From the NCBI RefSeq assembly GCF_003217515.1, contig NZ_QJSX01000014.1:62001-126000 (forward strand): a stretch of 64,000 nt of DNA, in the 5' to 3' direction. This document shows, piece after piece, positions 49,331 through 57,994 of this stretch. Source of the stretch: Deinococcus yavapaiensis KR-236. Lineage in GTDB: Bacteria > Deinococcota > Deinococci > Deinococcales > Deinococcaceae. The first letter of the stretch is position 1, and the number at the start of each line of letters is the position of its first letter. The notes under the pieces were generated by a model. That model was not told the DNA's origin. It made no database searches and worked only from the letters and a program-made list of their open reading frames with translations. The translations under genes and the position numbers were made by a program.

Positions 49331-50218
49331 TCAAGACTCCATCGCTTCGCGGACAGTCTCGACAAAGCCGTCCTCGTCGTCCAACCAAGGGTAGTGTCCG
49401 GCGGGCAGCACGACGAGATCCGCTCCGGCGAGGTCTTGCAACCAGTCCGTCTGCTCGGGGTAGCTCGTGCGGTCGTTTTCCCCGACGATGGCGTGCACGG
49501 GCGTCTTGAGTTCCATCAAGAAAGGCGGGTACTCGAATTCCCAAAAGCCGTGCGCGACGAGCGCCTGCTGCACTTCCGCGCCGCCGAGCAGTTGAGACTC
49601 GACGTCGACGAACTCGAGGTGCATGCGGCTTTGCGCGTCTTGGAATTGCAAGGCGTTGAGCAGGTCGCGGGCGTTGAGAAGCTTGAAGGCCGCTTCGATG
49701 CGGGCGGCGCCAAGCTGCGGGTACTTGCCTTCGGGCGTGCGCTCGATCACCTCGTTCGCCGGGTCTTGGGCGGATTTGCCGGTGAGGCGGCCCGCTTCCT
49801 GCAGCAGCGTGAGGGCGAGTTGCGGCATGTGCAGCCAAGGCGAGACGGCGATCACCCGATCGGCCCGCTTCGGAAAGCGCCGCGCGTACTCCAAGGCGAT
49901 CACGGCGCCGAAGCCGTGCCCGAGCAGCGAGAGCGACGAGAGATCGAGGTGCGCCCGCACGGCCTCGACGTCGCCCACGAGCGTGTCGAGATCGAGCGCG
50001 TCTCGGTCGAGCGGCGCGCTGCGTCCCGCTCCTCGCTGATCGAGGTAGATCATCTTGAAGTCCTCGAACGCCTCGCCGACGAGCGACCGAAACGAGAAAC
50101 TGTTGTACCCCGGGCCGCCGTGCAAGAAGAGCAGGGCGGGCGCGTCCTCGGGGCCGACGACTTCGAAGTACAACTCCGTGTCGCCTAAGGATTCGAGGTA
50201 AGAGTCGTCGAGCATCAT
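49331..50218 (-). CDS. Alpha/beta hydrolase (proline iminopeptidase-like)
   Basis: A 295-residue serine hydrolase. FLHGGPGYNSFSF forms the oxyanion loop and YLDQRGAGRSAP follows; both are typical of the S33 prolyl aminopeptidase group. The nucleophile elbow, usually G-x-S-x-G, reads LLGHGFGAV with His where Ser is expected, so activity may be altered or lost. The acid and base positions are near GENDRTSYPE and AGHYPWLDD. Start ATG 50218 lies 7 nt after TACAAT. Confidence 0.82.
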   Translation of the reverse strand: MMLDDSYLESLGDTELYFEVVGPEDAPALLFLHGGPGYNSFSFRSLVGEAFEDFKMIYLDQRGAGRSAPLDRDALDLDTLVGDVEAVRAHLDLSSLSLLGHGFGAVIALEYARRFPKRADRVIAVSPWLHMPQLALTLLQEAGRLTGKSAQDPANEVIERTPEGKYPQLGAARIEAAFKLLNARDLLNALQFQDAQSRMHLEFVDVESQLLGGAEVQQALVAHGFWEFEYPPFLMELKTPVHAIVGENDRTSYPEQTDWLQDLAGADLVVLPAGHYPWLDDEDGFVETVREAMES

Positions 50219-50225
50219 GCACGGC

Positions 50226-50231
50226 ATTGTA
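50226..50231 (-). promoter_or_regulatory. Leaderless -10 box of the S33-like hydrolase
   Basis: TACAAT on the minus strand, seven bases, then ATG 50218. The in-frame ATG at 50227 lies within the box and is rejected. Confidence 0.6.
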
Positions 50232-50296
50232 GGCTGCGCCGAGAAGCGCGAAGGTCACCGGAGGCGCTCTCATGCGCGAAAGGGAAAATAGCTTCG

Positions 50297-50836
50297 ATGC
50301 TGCGCCGCGTCCTCGCCGTCTTGATTCCGCTCGCCTTGCTGATCGCCCTCGCCGTGGTTCTCTGGCCTTACTTGCGAAGCGCCGCGCGAATGGTGGCGTT
50401 GCTGCGCGAACCTGAACCGAAGGCACGCAGCCTTCCCGATCCGCTGCCGGGCACGCGCTTTCTCGACACCTGGGGCGGCGCGCGCAGCGAAGGGCGCCGT
50501 CACGAGGGCGTGGACATCTTCGCGCCCCTGGGCACGCCGATTCGCTCGACGACGAAGGGCGTCGTGACGCGCGTGACGACTGACCGCCTCGGCGGAAACG
50601 TCGTGTACGTCCTCGGACCGGGCGGCTTCAATCACTACTACGCGCACCTCGCTCGTTACGGAGACGTCAGAGGCGGCCAGTGGATCGAGGCGGGCACCGT
50701 GATCGGTTACGTCGGGAACACCGGGAATGCCCGCTCGACGCCGCCTCACTTGCACTACGGCGTGTACACGCCGACGTGGACGGCGATCAATCCGTACCCG
50801 CTGCTGCGCCGCGAGTGGGAAGCGGCGCGTCGCTGA
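50297..50836 (+). CDS. M23 family (LytM) peptidase
   Basis: A 179-residue peptidase. One N-terminal membrane anchor (residues 4-24, VLAVLIPLALLIALAVVLWPY), then a LytM domain with H69 and D73 in HEGVDIF, H113/H117 in NHYYAHL and H151/H153 in HLHYGVY. All zinc and catalytic positions are kept, so it should be an active cell-wall endopeptidase. Its last 50 bp overlap the convergent phosphotransferase gene. Confidence 0.92.
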   Translation: MLRRVLAVLIPLALLIALAVVLWPYLRSAARMVALLREPEPKARSLPDPLPGTRFLDTWGGARSEGRRHEGVDIFAPLGTPIRSTTKGVVTRVTTDRLGGNVVYVLGPGGFNHYYAHLARYGDVRGGQWIEAGTVIGYVGNTGNARSTPPHLHYGVYTPTWTAINPYPLLRREWEAARR

Positions 50837-52109
50837 GCCGAGCGAGTTCCAGCGCGCGCTTCAAGTGCCACACGTGCGCGTCGGCCCACTCGGCGGGATC
50901 GGGAACGTGCGGCGCGATGAACTTCACGTAGCTGACGGCGCGGTGAAGTTCGCCGAGCAGTGTGGCGTCGGCGTGCAAGGCGCGCAAGTCGGGCAGTGGA
51001 AGCACGTTCGTCCACGCTTGCAGGTACGCGTCCCGCATCGCGTCCTCGGCTTCCCGCGGCGCCTCTTTGGCGAGGAAGTACGCAGGGTTCGCATCGAGGA
51101 AGGGAAAGCCCAGCGCGGCGTCCGACCAGTCGAGCAAGGTCGGAATGGAACCGTCGAACATGACGTTTCCAGCGTGCAGATCGCCGTGGACGACCGTCGA
51201 GGCGATCGGCGAGGCGGCGAGACGCTCGCACGCTTCGATCAGGCGCGGTTCGAGCGCGCGCAAGGCCGCGACGTCGGCGGCCGACAAGTCTCCGACGCTC
51301 AACAAAGGGTCGCTCGCCAGCAACGCGTGCACGTCGGCGGCGAGGTCGGCGAGCGAGCGACGAGCGCAGCCGAGCGCCAGCAAATCCGCGTGCCGCGTCT
51401 CTGTGAGGCGTTGAACGGCGGCGAGATGCCTGGCCAGCGAAAGCGCGTCCTCTTCTCCGAATGAACGGTCGCCCGCCGAGGCCATCAGGAAGAGGGTATC
51501 GCCCCGAGCGGCGAGCACGGCGGGCGCGGCGCTCGTGTGCAGTTCGTGCAGCCAGCGCGTCACGCGGCTTTCACGCGCGAAGAATGACGGGACGGCTTTG
51601 AGGTAGCGCGTTCCATCCGTGGTGCGCACGCGGTACAAGGCGCTAATCTGCCACGAACGCACGAACGTCGGGTCGCCTTCGCGCCGCTCGCCGAGCGCTT
51701 CGAGCGCGCCGTCCAACCACGCCAACGCTTCGCGCAGCCAGCCTCGCCGCCACCAGGGAATGCGCTCGTCGGGCGCGAAGGCCAAGCGGGCGAATGCCGC
51801 GTCGGTCTCGCCAAGGGCGTCGATTGGCGTCCAAGCGCCGAGTGCCAGACATTCGCCCGCCGCTTCGAGCGCGAAGGTTCCTTCGAGATGCCACGCGTCG
51901 GGCGCGGTCCGCTCGAACGTGAAGGCGAGGCGGCGCAGAAAGCGCAGCTTCTCGGGAACGAGAAACGCGAAGAGATCCGGCACGCCCGCGCCGTCCTGCA
52001 CGTTCTTCGACGTGGTCGCGCTCGGCAAGACGCCCTCGACCGTGAGGACGAGCGCTTCGGTCGGGTGTAGCACGAGGGCTCGCACGTCGGCGGTCACGCG
52101 AGACGACAT
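50787..52109 (-). CDS. Aminoglycoside-phosphotransferase-family kinase
   Basis: A 440-residue protein: a Nudix-unrelated N-terminal domain of about 150 residues, then an APH/choline-kinase fold with the ATP lysine in TRYLKAVPSFF, catalytic HGDLHAGNVM and metal DWSDA. Small-molecule kinase of unknown substrate; resistance function is not implied. TACGCT ends 5 nt before the ATG. It lies 30 bp after the histidine-kinase gene on the same strand, but with its own -10 box. Confidence 0.85.
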   Translation of the reverse strand: MSSRVTADVRALVLHPTEALVLTVEGVLPSATTSKNVQDGAGVPDLFAFLVPEKLRFLRRLAFTFERTAPDAWHLEGTFALEAAGECLALGAWTPIDALGETDAAFARLAFAPDERIPWWRRGWLREALAWLDGALEALGERREGDPTFVRSWQISALYRVRTTDGTRYLKAVPSFFARESRVTRWLHELHTSAAPAVLAARGDTLFLMASAGDRSFGEEDALSLARHLAAVQRLTETRHADLLALGCARRSLADLAADVHALLASDPLLSVGDLSAADVAALRALEPRLIEACERLAASPIASTVVHGDLHAGNVMFDGSIPTLLDWSDAALGFPFLDANPAYFLAKEAPREAEDAMRDAYLQAWTNVLPLPDLRALHADATLLGELHRAVSYVKFIAPHVPDPAEWADAHVWHLKRALELARLSDAPLPTRGAAAGTD

Positions 52110-52114
52110 GTCCC

Positions 52115-52120
52115 AGCGTA
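52115..52120 (-). promoter_or_regulatory. Leaderless -10 box of the APH-type kinase
   Basis: TACGCT on the minus strand, five bases, then ATG 52109. Confidence 0.5.
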
Positions 52121-52139
52121 GCAGCAGACGGCGGACGGT

Positions 52140-55100
52140 TCAGCGAGGCAGCGCCAAGTAGAAGGTCGCGCCTTGTCCCGGCACGCCTTCGGCCCACACG
52201 CGTCCACCGTGCCGAGCGACGATGCGCCGCACGTTGGCGAGACCGACGCCCGCGCCTTCGTAGCCGTCGTGAAGACGCACGAAGACCCGAAAGAGCTTGT
52301 CGGCGTCCTCGAGGTGAAAGCCGACGCCGTTGTCGCGCACGAACAGCACGACTTCCTCCGGCGCCACCTGAGCGCCGAGCTCGATTTTCGCCGCGTCGCG
52401 TTCGCGCGTGAACTTGAGGGCGTTGTGCATGAGGTTGGTCAGGACTTGCCGCAGCAGCATCGCGTCGCCTTTCACGCTCGGAAGATCGCCCATCTGCCAC
52501 GTCACGCGCCGTCCACGCGAAATCGGCTCGAGGTCGCTGCGCACTTGCACGGCGAGTTGATCGAGCGGCACGGTCGTGAGACGCAACTCCTGCCGTCCCG
52601 CGTACGCGAGACCCGCGAGGTCCTCCACGAGGCGTGACACGCGCTCGCTCTCGCCTTTGATCACGTCGAGGTACGCGCCGACCTTTTCGCCCGCGACGTC
52701 CTTCAGGCGCTTGTCGAGCAGGTGCACGAAGCCCGCGATGCGCCGCAGAGGTGCCTGCAGGTCGTGCGAGAGGCTCGTCGCGTACGCCGTGAGTTCCGCG
52801 TTGAGTTCGGACAGGCGCAGCGTGCGCTCCTCCACGCGCCGCTCGAGTTCGGTGTTGAGGCCTCGCAGCATCTCCTCGGCGCGTTTGCGTTCGGTGACGT
52901 CGAAGGTGATTCCTGTCATGCGCCTCGGCACGCCCGCCTCGTCGCGGTACAGTTGTCCGACGCTCGCCAGCCAGCGTTCCTCGCCGTCTCGCCGCACGCG
53001 GAACTCGGCATCGTACGTGCCCGAGCCGTGCATCGCCTCGTCGATGGCCGCCATGAGGCGCGCTCGGTCCTCTTCGCCGGCTTCTTGCACGAACGTCGCC
53101 CACTGAGGCGGCGCACCTTCGGGCAAGCCGAGCAGACGCTGCTGCTCGCCCATCCACACTTCACGGCCCGTCGCGAAATCGTAGTCCCACAAGCCGAGGT
53201 GCGCGGACGCGAGCGCGAGGCGAAGGCGTTCCTCGCTGTCTTGAAGCGCGGCCGTGGCGCCCTTGCGCGCCGTGATATCCGACGCCACGCCGAGGTACTC
53301 GCGAACCGTTCCGTCGGGGTCGCGCGAGAACACGACGTCGCGCCCTCGAATCCAGCGGTACGAGCCGTCCTTGTGCCGCACGCGGTACTCCGCCTCCACG
53401 ACTTCGCCGTCCTGCGCGCGAACCAAGCGCAGGCGCGCGTCGTGAACGCGCGCACTGTCGTCGGGGTGAACGAGCCCCGCGAAGACGTTCGTTTCGAATC
53501 CGTCGACTTCGCGAGAGGTGTAGCCGAGCAGCTCCGTGAACTCGCGGTTGGCGTACACCAAGCGTCGCTCGACGAGGTCGTAGATGAACAGCGCGTCCGG
53601 AGAAGCCTCGGCGATGTGCGCGAAGCGGGCGCGCTGCACGTCGCGCTCGCGTTCGAGGCGTTTTCGCTCGGAGATGTCGAGGACGAAGGCGGCACCTGCT
53701 TCACGCGAACCTGCGAAGGGCGCGCCGCCGACGAGGACGGGAATGGCGCGTCCGTCCTTGTGGTAGAACGCCTTCTCGATGGTCGCCGCTTCGCCGTGCG
53801 TGCGAATCTTGTGGTGCATCTCCTGGTCCTGCGCTCGCCATTCGGGCGGCGTGAGGTCGTCCCAGCGCAAGCGACCGGCGGCGAGGTCGCTTCGGTCGTA
53901 GCCGAGGAGCCGCAAGAAGGTGTCGTTCGCGTGCGTCACCGCCCCGTCGAGCCGCCAGAAGAACACGCCGAGCAGGTCGGAGTTCGTGACGGTTCGCAGG
54001 CGTTGCTGCGTTTCGCTCAGCGCGAACAACGCCGCTTCCGCGTCCGCTTTCGCCGCGGCCGTCTCCTCGTAGAGGCGCGCGCGCTCCAACGCGGACGCGC
54101 ACTGCACGGCGATCGTCTCGGCGAACGCTCGCTCTTCGCTGGAGAAGGTGCGCTCGCGGTCGAATTCGAAGCTCAGGCCGCCGACGACGGCGCCGTCCGC
54201 GAGGAGCGGCAAGGCGACCGTGCTGTACGCGCCCGCCCGTTTCGTCGTCTCGCGTCCGAGGGCCGGGTAGAGCGCTTCGTATTGCCGCCGCGAGGACACG
54301 TACACGGGAACGGCGGTAGAGACGGCGTCGGACATCGGCGAGGGCGAGGCGCCTTGAACGACCGCGAGGGCGTCCACGCGGGCCGCTTCGTCTCCGCGGC
54401 TGCTCACGAGGAGAAGGCGGCCGTCCGTTTGCTCCAACCACACGCCGCCCGCGACCGCTTGGAGGGCGGGCAGGGCATGGCGCAGCACGGCGTCGCCGAT
54501 ATCGGCGACGCGCGGCGCGCGCGCGAGGTCGGCGGTGAGCGCCGCCAGCGCCTCGGCTTGCTGGCGTGCGCGTCGCTCCGATTCGAACAGGCGCGCGCGC
54601 TCCAAGGCTTGCGCGAGGTGCAACGCGAGCGTCTCGCATAGCGCGCGGTCCTGAGACGTGAAGGGACGCGGCGTGTCGAAGCCGACGATGAGCACGCCGG
54701 TGGTGTCGCCGACGTCGAGCGGAAAGGTCGCGAGCGCCTCAATGCCCGCTTCTTGCAAGTCCCGCTCCAAGTCGGGCGCGGCCTTCAACACCTCGGCACG
54801 AGACGTGAAGTACCAAGGGCGGCGCTCGCCGATCGCTTCGCCCGTCTCGGCGTGCGTGCTCCACGCGAAGCTTCTCCAGCGGTCGGGCAGTTCGCTCGAC
54901 AAGCCGTGGCGAGCTTCGAGGCGCAAAAAGGCCGTCCGGTCGGGCAGCGCGATCACGCCGACGCTGCCGCCGAGCGCGGGCACGCCCTCTTGAAGGGCGA
55001 TGTTCGAGGCCGTCGCGCGGTCGAGCGCGCCCGAAACGCGAAGCGCCACGGCTTGAACTCGGCGTGCGCGGCGCTCGGCTTCCTGCCCCTCGCTGAGGTC

Positions 55101-55823
55101 GAGCACGTACGCGACGCTCGCCGAGGGCCCGCCTTGAAGGAGGGTGGCGCCGATGAGAACCGGGACGTGCGAGCCGTCCTTGTGCACGAAAGCCTTCTCG
55201 TAGGGACCGACGCGGCCGGTGCGCTTGAGCTCGGCCTCGGCTTCAGCGTCGATGTCCGCGTACTCGGGCGGCGTCAAGGCTTTCCAGGTGACGCGCCGAG
55301 CGAGGTCGGTCTCGTCGTACCCGGTCATACGGCGAAACGCGGGGTTCATGTAGACGAGGCGCCCGTGAGGGTCGGCGGCGAGCATGCCGATGGGATTCTC
55401 GTCGAGCAGTTGTCGTACGCGGCGCTCGCCTTCGGGCAGCTTCGCCTCGTAACGGCGCTGCTCGCCGAGGTCGAGCGCGCTTCCCAGCCAAGCGAGGCCG
55501 GACCCGTCGGGCTGAATGGCGTTCGCTTCGAGCAGAACCGGATGCAGGGTTCCGTCGACCGTGCGAACGTGCGCTTCCAAGCGAAGTCCCGCTCCGCCGA
55601 CTTCGCGGGCGAGCAACGCGGCGCGGAGCGCGGCGTGATCCTCTGGCGTCAACAAGGTCGGCCAGCCGCCGTGAAGCACGCGCGCTCTGCCGGTGCCCAC
55701 GAAACGCTCGAAGGCGCGGTTCACGAAAGCGAGCTCGCCGCGCTCGTCCGCGCCCCAAGCGAGTCCCGGCAACGCGTCGAGAAGTTGTAAGGGCAGAGTG
55801 GCCGGACCCTGCTCGGAGCGCAT
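52140..55823 (-). CDS. Soluble multi-PAS/GAF sensor histidine kinase
   Basis: A 1227-residue kinase with no membrane helix. In order: PAS (about 15-120), PAS (138-250), GAF (261-420), GAF (428-590), PAS (610-740), PAS (750-865), PAS (870-985), HisKA with H1020 in SLSHDLQAPLRR, and HATPase_c with the N box NLMHNALKFTRER and G boxes DNGVGF and GAGVGLANVRRIV. The HisKA type and the short coiled coil before it resemble phytochrome-like kinases, but no PHY domain or chromophore Cys is seen. No response regulator is adjacent. ATG 55823 is set by TAAACT six bases upstream. Confidence 0.93.
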   Translation of the reverse strand: MRSEQGPATLPLQLLDALPGLAWGADERGELAFVNRAFERFVGTGRARVLHGGWPTLLTPEDHAALRAALLAREVGGAGLRLEAHVRTVDGTLHPVLLEANAIQPDGSGLAWLGSALDLGEQRRYEAKLPEGERRVRQLLDENPIGMLAADPHGRLVYMNPAFRRMTGYDETDLARRVTWKALTPPEYADIDAEAEAELKRTGRVGPYEKAFVHKDGSHVPVLIGATLLQGGPSASVAYVLDLSEGQEAERRARRVQAVALRVSGALDRATASNIALQEGVPALGGSVGVIALPDRTAFLRLEARHGLSSELPDRWRSFAWSTHAETGEAIGERRPWYFTSRAEVLKAAPDLERDLQEAGIEALATFPLDVGDTTGVLIVGFDTPRPFTSQDRALCETLALHLAQALERARLFESERRARQQAEALAALTADLARAPRVADIGDAVLRHALPALQAVAGGVWLEQTDGRLLLVSSRGDEAARVDALAVVQGASPSPMSDAVSTAVPVYVSSRRQYEALYPALGRETTKRAGAYSTVALPLLADGAVVGGLSFEFDRERTFSSEERAFAETIAVQCASALERARLYEETAAAKADAEAALFALSETQQRLRTVTNSDLLGVFFWRLDGAVTHANDTFLRLLGYDRSDLAAGRLRWDDLTPPEWRAQDQEMHHKIRTHGEAATIEKAFYHKDGRAIPVLVGGAPFAGSREAGAAFVLDISERKRLERERDVQRARFAHIAEASPDALFIYDLVERRLVYANREFTELLGYTSREVDGFETNVFAGLVHPDDSARVHDARLRLVRAQDGEVVEAEYRVRHKDGSYRWIRGRDVVFSRDPDGTVREYLGVASDITARKGATAALQDSEERLRLALASAHLGLWDYDFATGREVWMGEQQRLLGLPEGAPPQWATFVQEAGEEDRARLMAAIDEAMHGSGTYDAEFRVRRDGEERWLASVGQLYRDEAGVPRRMTGITFDVTERKRAEEMLRGLNTELERRVEERTLRLSELNAELTAYATSLSHDLQAPLRRIAGFVHLLDKRLKDVAGEKVGAYLDVIKGESERVSRLVEDLAGLAYAGRQELRLTTVPLDQLAVQVRSDLEPISRGRRVTWQMGDLPSVKGDAMLLRQVLTNLMHNALKFTRERDAAKIELGAQVAPEEVVLFVRDNGVGFHLEDADKLFRVFVRLHDGYEGAGVGLANVRRIVARHGGRVWAEGVPGQGATFYLALPR

Positions 55824-55829
55824 AAGCAA

Positions 55830-55835
55830 AGTTTA
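55830..55835 (-). promoter_or_regulatory. Leaderless -10 box of the histidine kinase
   Basis: TAAACT on the minus strand, six bases, then ATG 55823; it excludes the TTG at 55829. Confidence 0.6.
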
Positions 55836-55959
55836 AAGAGGCTTTTTTCAGGGAAGCACGAAGGCTTTCTTAGCGTTTCCTTGGTTCTGCGCTCACCACG
55901 GGGCGACGAGGCTCGCTTCGAAGCATCACTCGGACCACGATTGAAGCGCGCGTTTTTGA

Positions 55960-55965
55960 TAAGAT
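55960..55965 (+). promoter_or_regulatory. -10 box of aguAB
   Basis: TAAGAT, nine bases, then GTG 55975. Confidence 0.4.
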
Positions 55966-55974
55966 GGCCAACTT

Positions 55975-57048
55975 GTGAAGCACCTTCTCGCCCCTCCGTT
56001 TCCGCGCGCCCTCGGCTTCTCCATGCCGTCCGAGTGGGCGCCTCACGCCGCTACGTGGACGAGCTGGCCGTTCGACGACGAGCTGTGGGTGGGCCACCTC
56101 GACGGTGTGCGCGCGGAGTTCGCCGATCTCGTGAAGACCATCGCGCGCTTCGAACCCGTCCACCTGCTCGTGCGCGATGAGGAAGCCGAGGCGGACGCCC
56201 GTTCACGCCTCGGAACCGCGAACGTGACGTACCACCGCGTCGCGCTCGACGACGTGTGGTTTCGCGACAACGGCCCGCTGTTCGTCGTGCGAGGCGCGCC
56301 CGAGGGCGATCAAGTCAGCTTCGTGAACTTCGAGTTCAACTCGTGGGGCCGCAAGTTCGAGTGGGAGAACGACACGAAAGCGCCCGAGACGGTCGCGGCG
56401 TTCCTCGGCGCGGCGCACTGGGATTCGAGCGTCGTGATGGAAGGCGGAAGCTTGGAGCTCAACGGCGCGGGCGTCGCCCTCACGACACGTCAATGCCTTC
56501 TGAGCGAGGAGCGCAATCCGCACTTGGGCGAAGAGGACCTCGAAGCGCTGCTGCGCGACTTTCTCGGCATCGAAAAGCTGCTGTGGCTCGACGCGGGCCT
56601 CGAAGGCGACCACACGGACGGCCACATCGACACGATCACGCGCTTCGTGAACGAGCGGACGATCGTCACCGTGATCGAAGAAGATCAAGACGACCCGAAC
56701 TTCGCGACGATGCGCGCGAATCTCGAGCGTCTCAAAACGTTCACCGACGCGCGAGGTCGCCCGTTCGACATCGTGGAGCTTCCCTTGCCGCGAACGTACA
56801 TGGAGCTCGAAGGCAAGCGCTTGCCGCCCACCTACGCGAACTTCTACGTCGGCAACGGCTTCGTCGTCGTCCCGATTTACGGAGATCCGAACGACGACCG
56901 CGCCTTGGAGATCCTGCGAGGCGTCTTTGCGGACCGTGAAGTCATCGGCCTCATGTCACGAGAACTCATCACCGGCGGCGGCAGCTTTCACTGCGTCACG
57001 CAGCAGCAACCCGTCGGCGCCGTTTGGAAGGGAGACGACCTTGACTAA
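55975..57048 (+). CDS. aguA: Agmatine deiminase AguA
   Basis: A 357-residue guanidine-modifying enzyme that converts agmatine to N-carbamoylputrescine and ammonia. MPSEWAPHAATWTSWPFD opens the domain, substrate residues include WFRDNGPLFVV and EGGSLELNGAG, H213 lies in GDHTDGHID and the catalytic C340 in GGGSFHCVTQQQP. Start GTG is the best fit to the family N-terminus. It overlaps aguB, giving a complete two-step route to putrescine. Confidence 0.96.
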   Translation: MKHLLAPPFPRALGFSMPSEWAPHAATWTSWPFDDELWVGHLDGVRAEFADLVKTIARFEPVHLLVRDEEAEADARSRLGTANVTYHRVALDDVWFRDNGPLFVVRGAPEGDQVSFVNFEFNSWGRKFEWENDTKAPETVAAFLGAAHWDSSVVMEGGSLELNGAGVALTTRQCLLSEERNPHLGEEDLEALLRDFLGIEKLLWLDAGLEGDHTDGHIDTITRFVNERTIVTVIEEDQDDPNFATMRANLERLKTFTDARGRPFDIVELPLPRTYMELEGKRLPPTYANFYVGNGFVVVPIYGDPNDDRALEILRGVFADREVIGLMSRELITGGGSFHCVTQQQPVGAVWKGDDLD

Positions 57049-57943
57049 CCGCACCGTGAAACTCGCCGTCGTGCAGATGAGCATGACGGACGTGCTGCAA
57101 GAAAACGTCGCCAAGGCCGAGCGTTTCGTGCGCGAAGCCGCCGCGGAGGGCGCGAACGTCATCCTCGTGCCCGAGCTCTTCGAAAACCTCTACTTTTGTC
57201 AGGCGGAACGCGAGGAGTTCTTCTCGCTCGCGCACGAAGTCGACGGGCATCCGTTCCTGGGCCGATTCCAAGACCTCGCGCGCGAACTCGGCGTCGTCTT
57301 GCCGATCTCGTTTTTCGAGCGCAGCGGACACGCGCACTACAACTCGCTCGCCATGATCGACGCGGACGGGGATCTCATGGGGGTGTACCGTAAAAGCCAC
57401 ATTCCCGACGGCCCCGGCTACGAAGAGAAGTACTACTTCAATCCCGGCGACACGGGCTTCAAAGTCTGGAAGACGCGCTACGGCACCATCGGCGTCGGCA
57501 TCTGCTGGGATCAGTGGTATCCGGAGACGGCGCGCGCCATGGCCTTGTTGGGCGCCGAGATCCTGCTGTACCCGACCGCCATCGGCTCGGAACCCGAGGA
57601 AGCGGGCGGAATCGACACGAAGGACATGTGGCAGCGCGCCATGATCGGGCACGCCGTCAGCAACGTCGTGTACCTCGCCGCCGCGAACCGGATCGGCAGC
57701 GAGCGGGTGCAGCACGGCGACGGCAAGGTGACCGAGCAGGCCTTCTACGGCCACTCGTTCATTGCAGACTTCACCGGCACGAAGCAGCGCGAGTTCGGCA
57801 AGACCGAGCAAGGCGTGCTGACGCTCGACCTCGACCTCGACAAAGCCCGCACGTTCCGCGCCGGAATGGGTTTCTTCCGTGACCGTCGCCCCGAACTGTA
57901 CGCGCCGCTTCTAACGCTCGACGGCAAGACGAAGCGCGCGTAG
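57041..57943 (+). CDS. aguB: N-carbamoylputrescine amidase AguB
   Basis: A 300-residue nitrilase-superfamily enzyme that hydrolyses N-carbamoylputrescine to putrescine, CO2 and ammonia. The Glu-Lys-Cys triad is E45 in PELFENLYF, K118 in YRKSHIP and C155 in GICWDQWYPE. The start is probably TTG 57041, six bases after GGAG and overlapping the aguA stop by 8 bp; GTG 57056 would lose five residues. Confidence 0.95.
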   Translation: MTNRTVKLAVVQMSMTDVLQENVAKAERFVREAAAEGANVILVPELFENLYFCQAEREEFFSLAHEVDGHPFLGRFQDLARELGVVLPISFFERSGHAHYNSLAMIDADGDLMGVYRKSHIPDGPGYEEKYYFNPGDTGFKVWKTRYGTIGVGICWDQWYPETARAMALLGAEILLYPTAIGSEPEEAGGIDTKDMWQRAMIGHAVSNVVYLAAANRIGSERVQHGDGKVTEQAFYGHSFIADFTGTKQREFGKTEQGVLTLDLDLDKARTFRAGMGFFRDRRPELYAPLLTLDGKTKRA

Positions 57944-57953
57944 CACACGACGC

Positions 57954-57987
57954 CGACGCCCGCTCTTCTCACCGAGAGCGGGCGTCG
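57954..57987. terminator. Bidirectional hairpin after aguB
   Basis: Thirteen-bp perfect stem (57954-57966/57975-57987), 8-nt loop, between the convergent aguB and SDR genes. Confidence 0.7.
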
Positions 57988-57994
57988 TTCGCGT

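Noticed and set aside
49331..50218. Calling this gene a confident proline iminopeptidase
   Set aside because: The nucleophile elbow has His where Ser is required, so only an S33-like fold is claimed.
50787..52109. Antibiotic-resistance aminoglycoside phosphotransferase
   Set aside because: Only the general fold is shared; the N-terminal domain and length are not those of resistance enzymes, and mtnK in this same window shows the fold serves metabolism.
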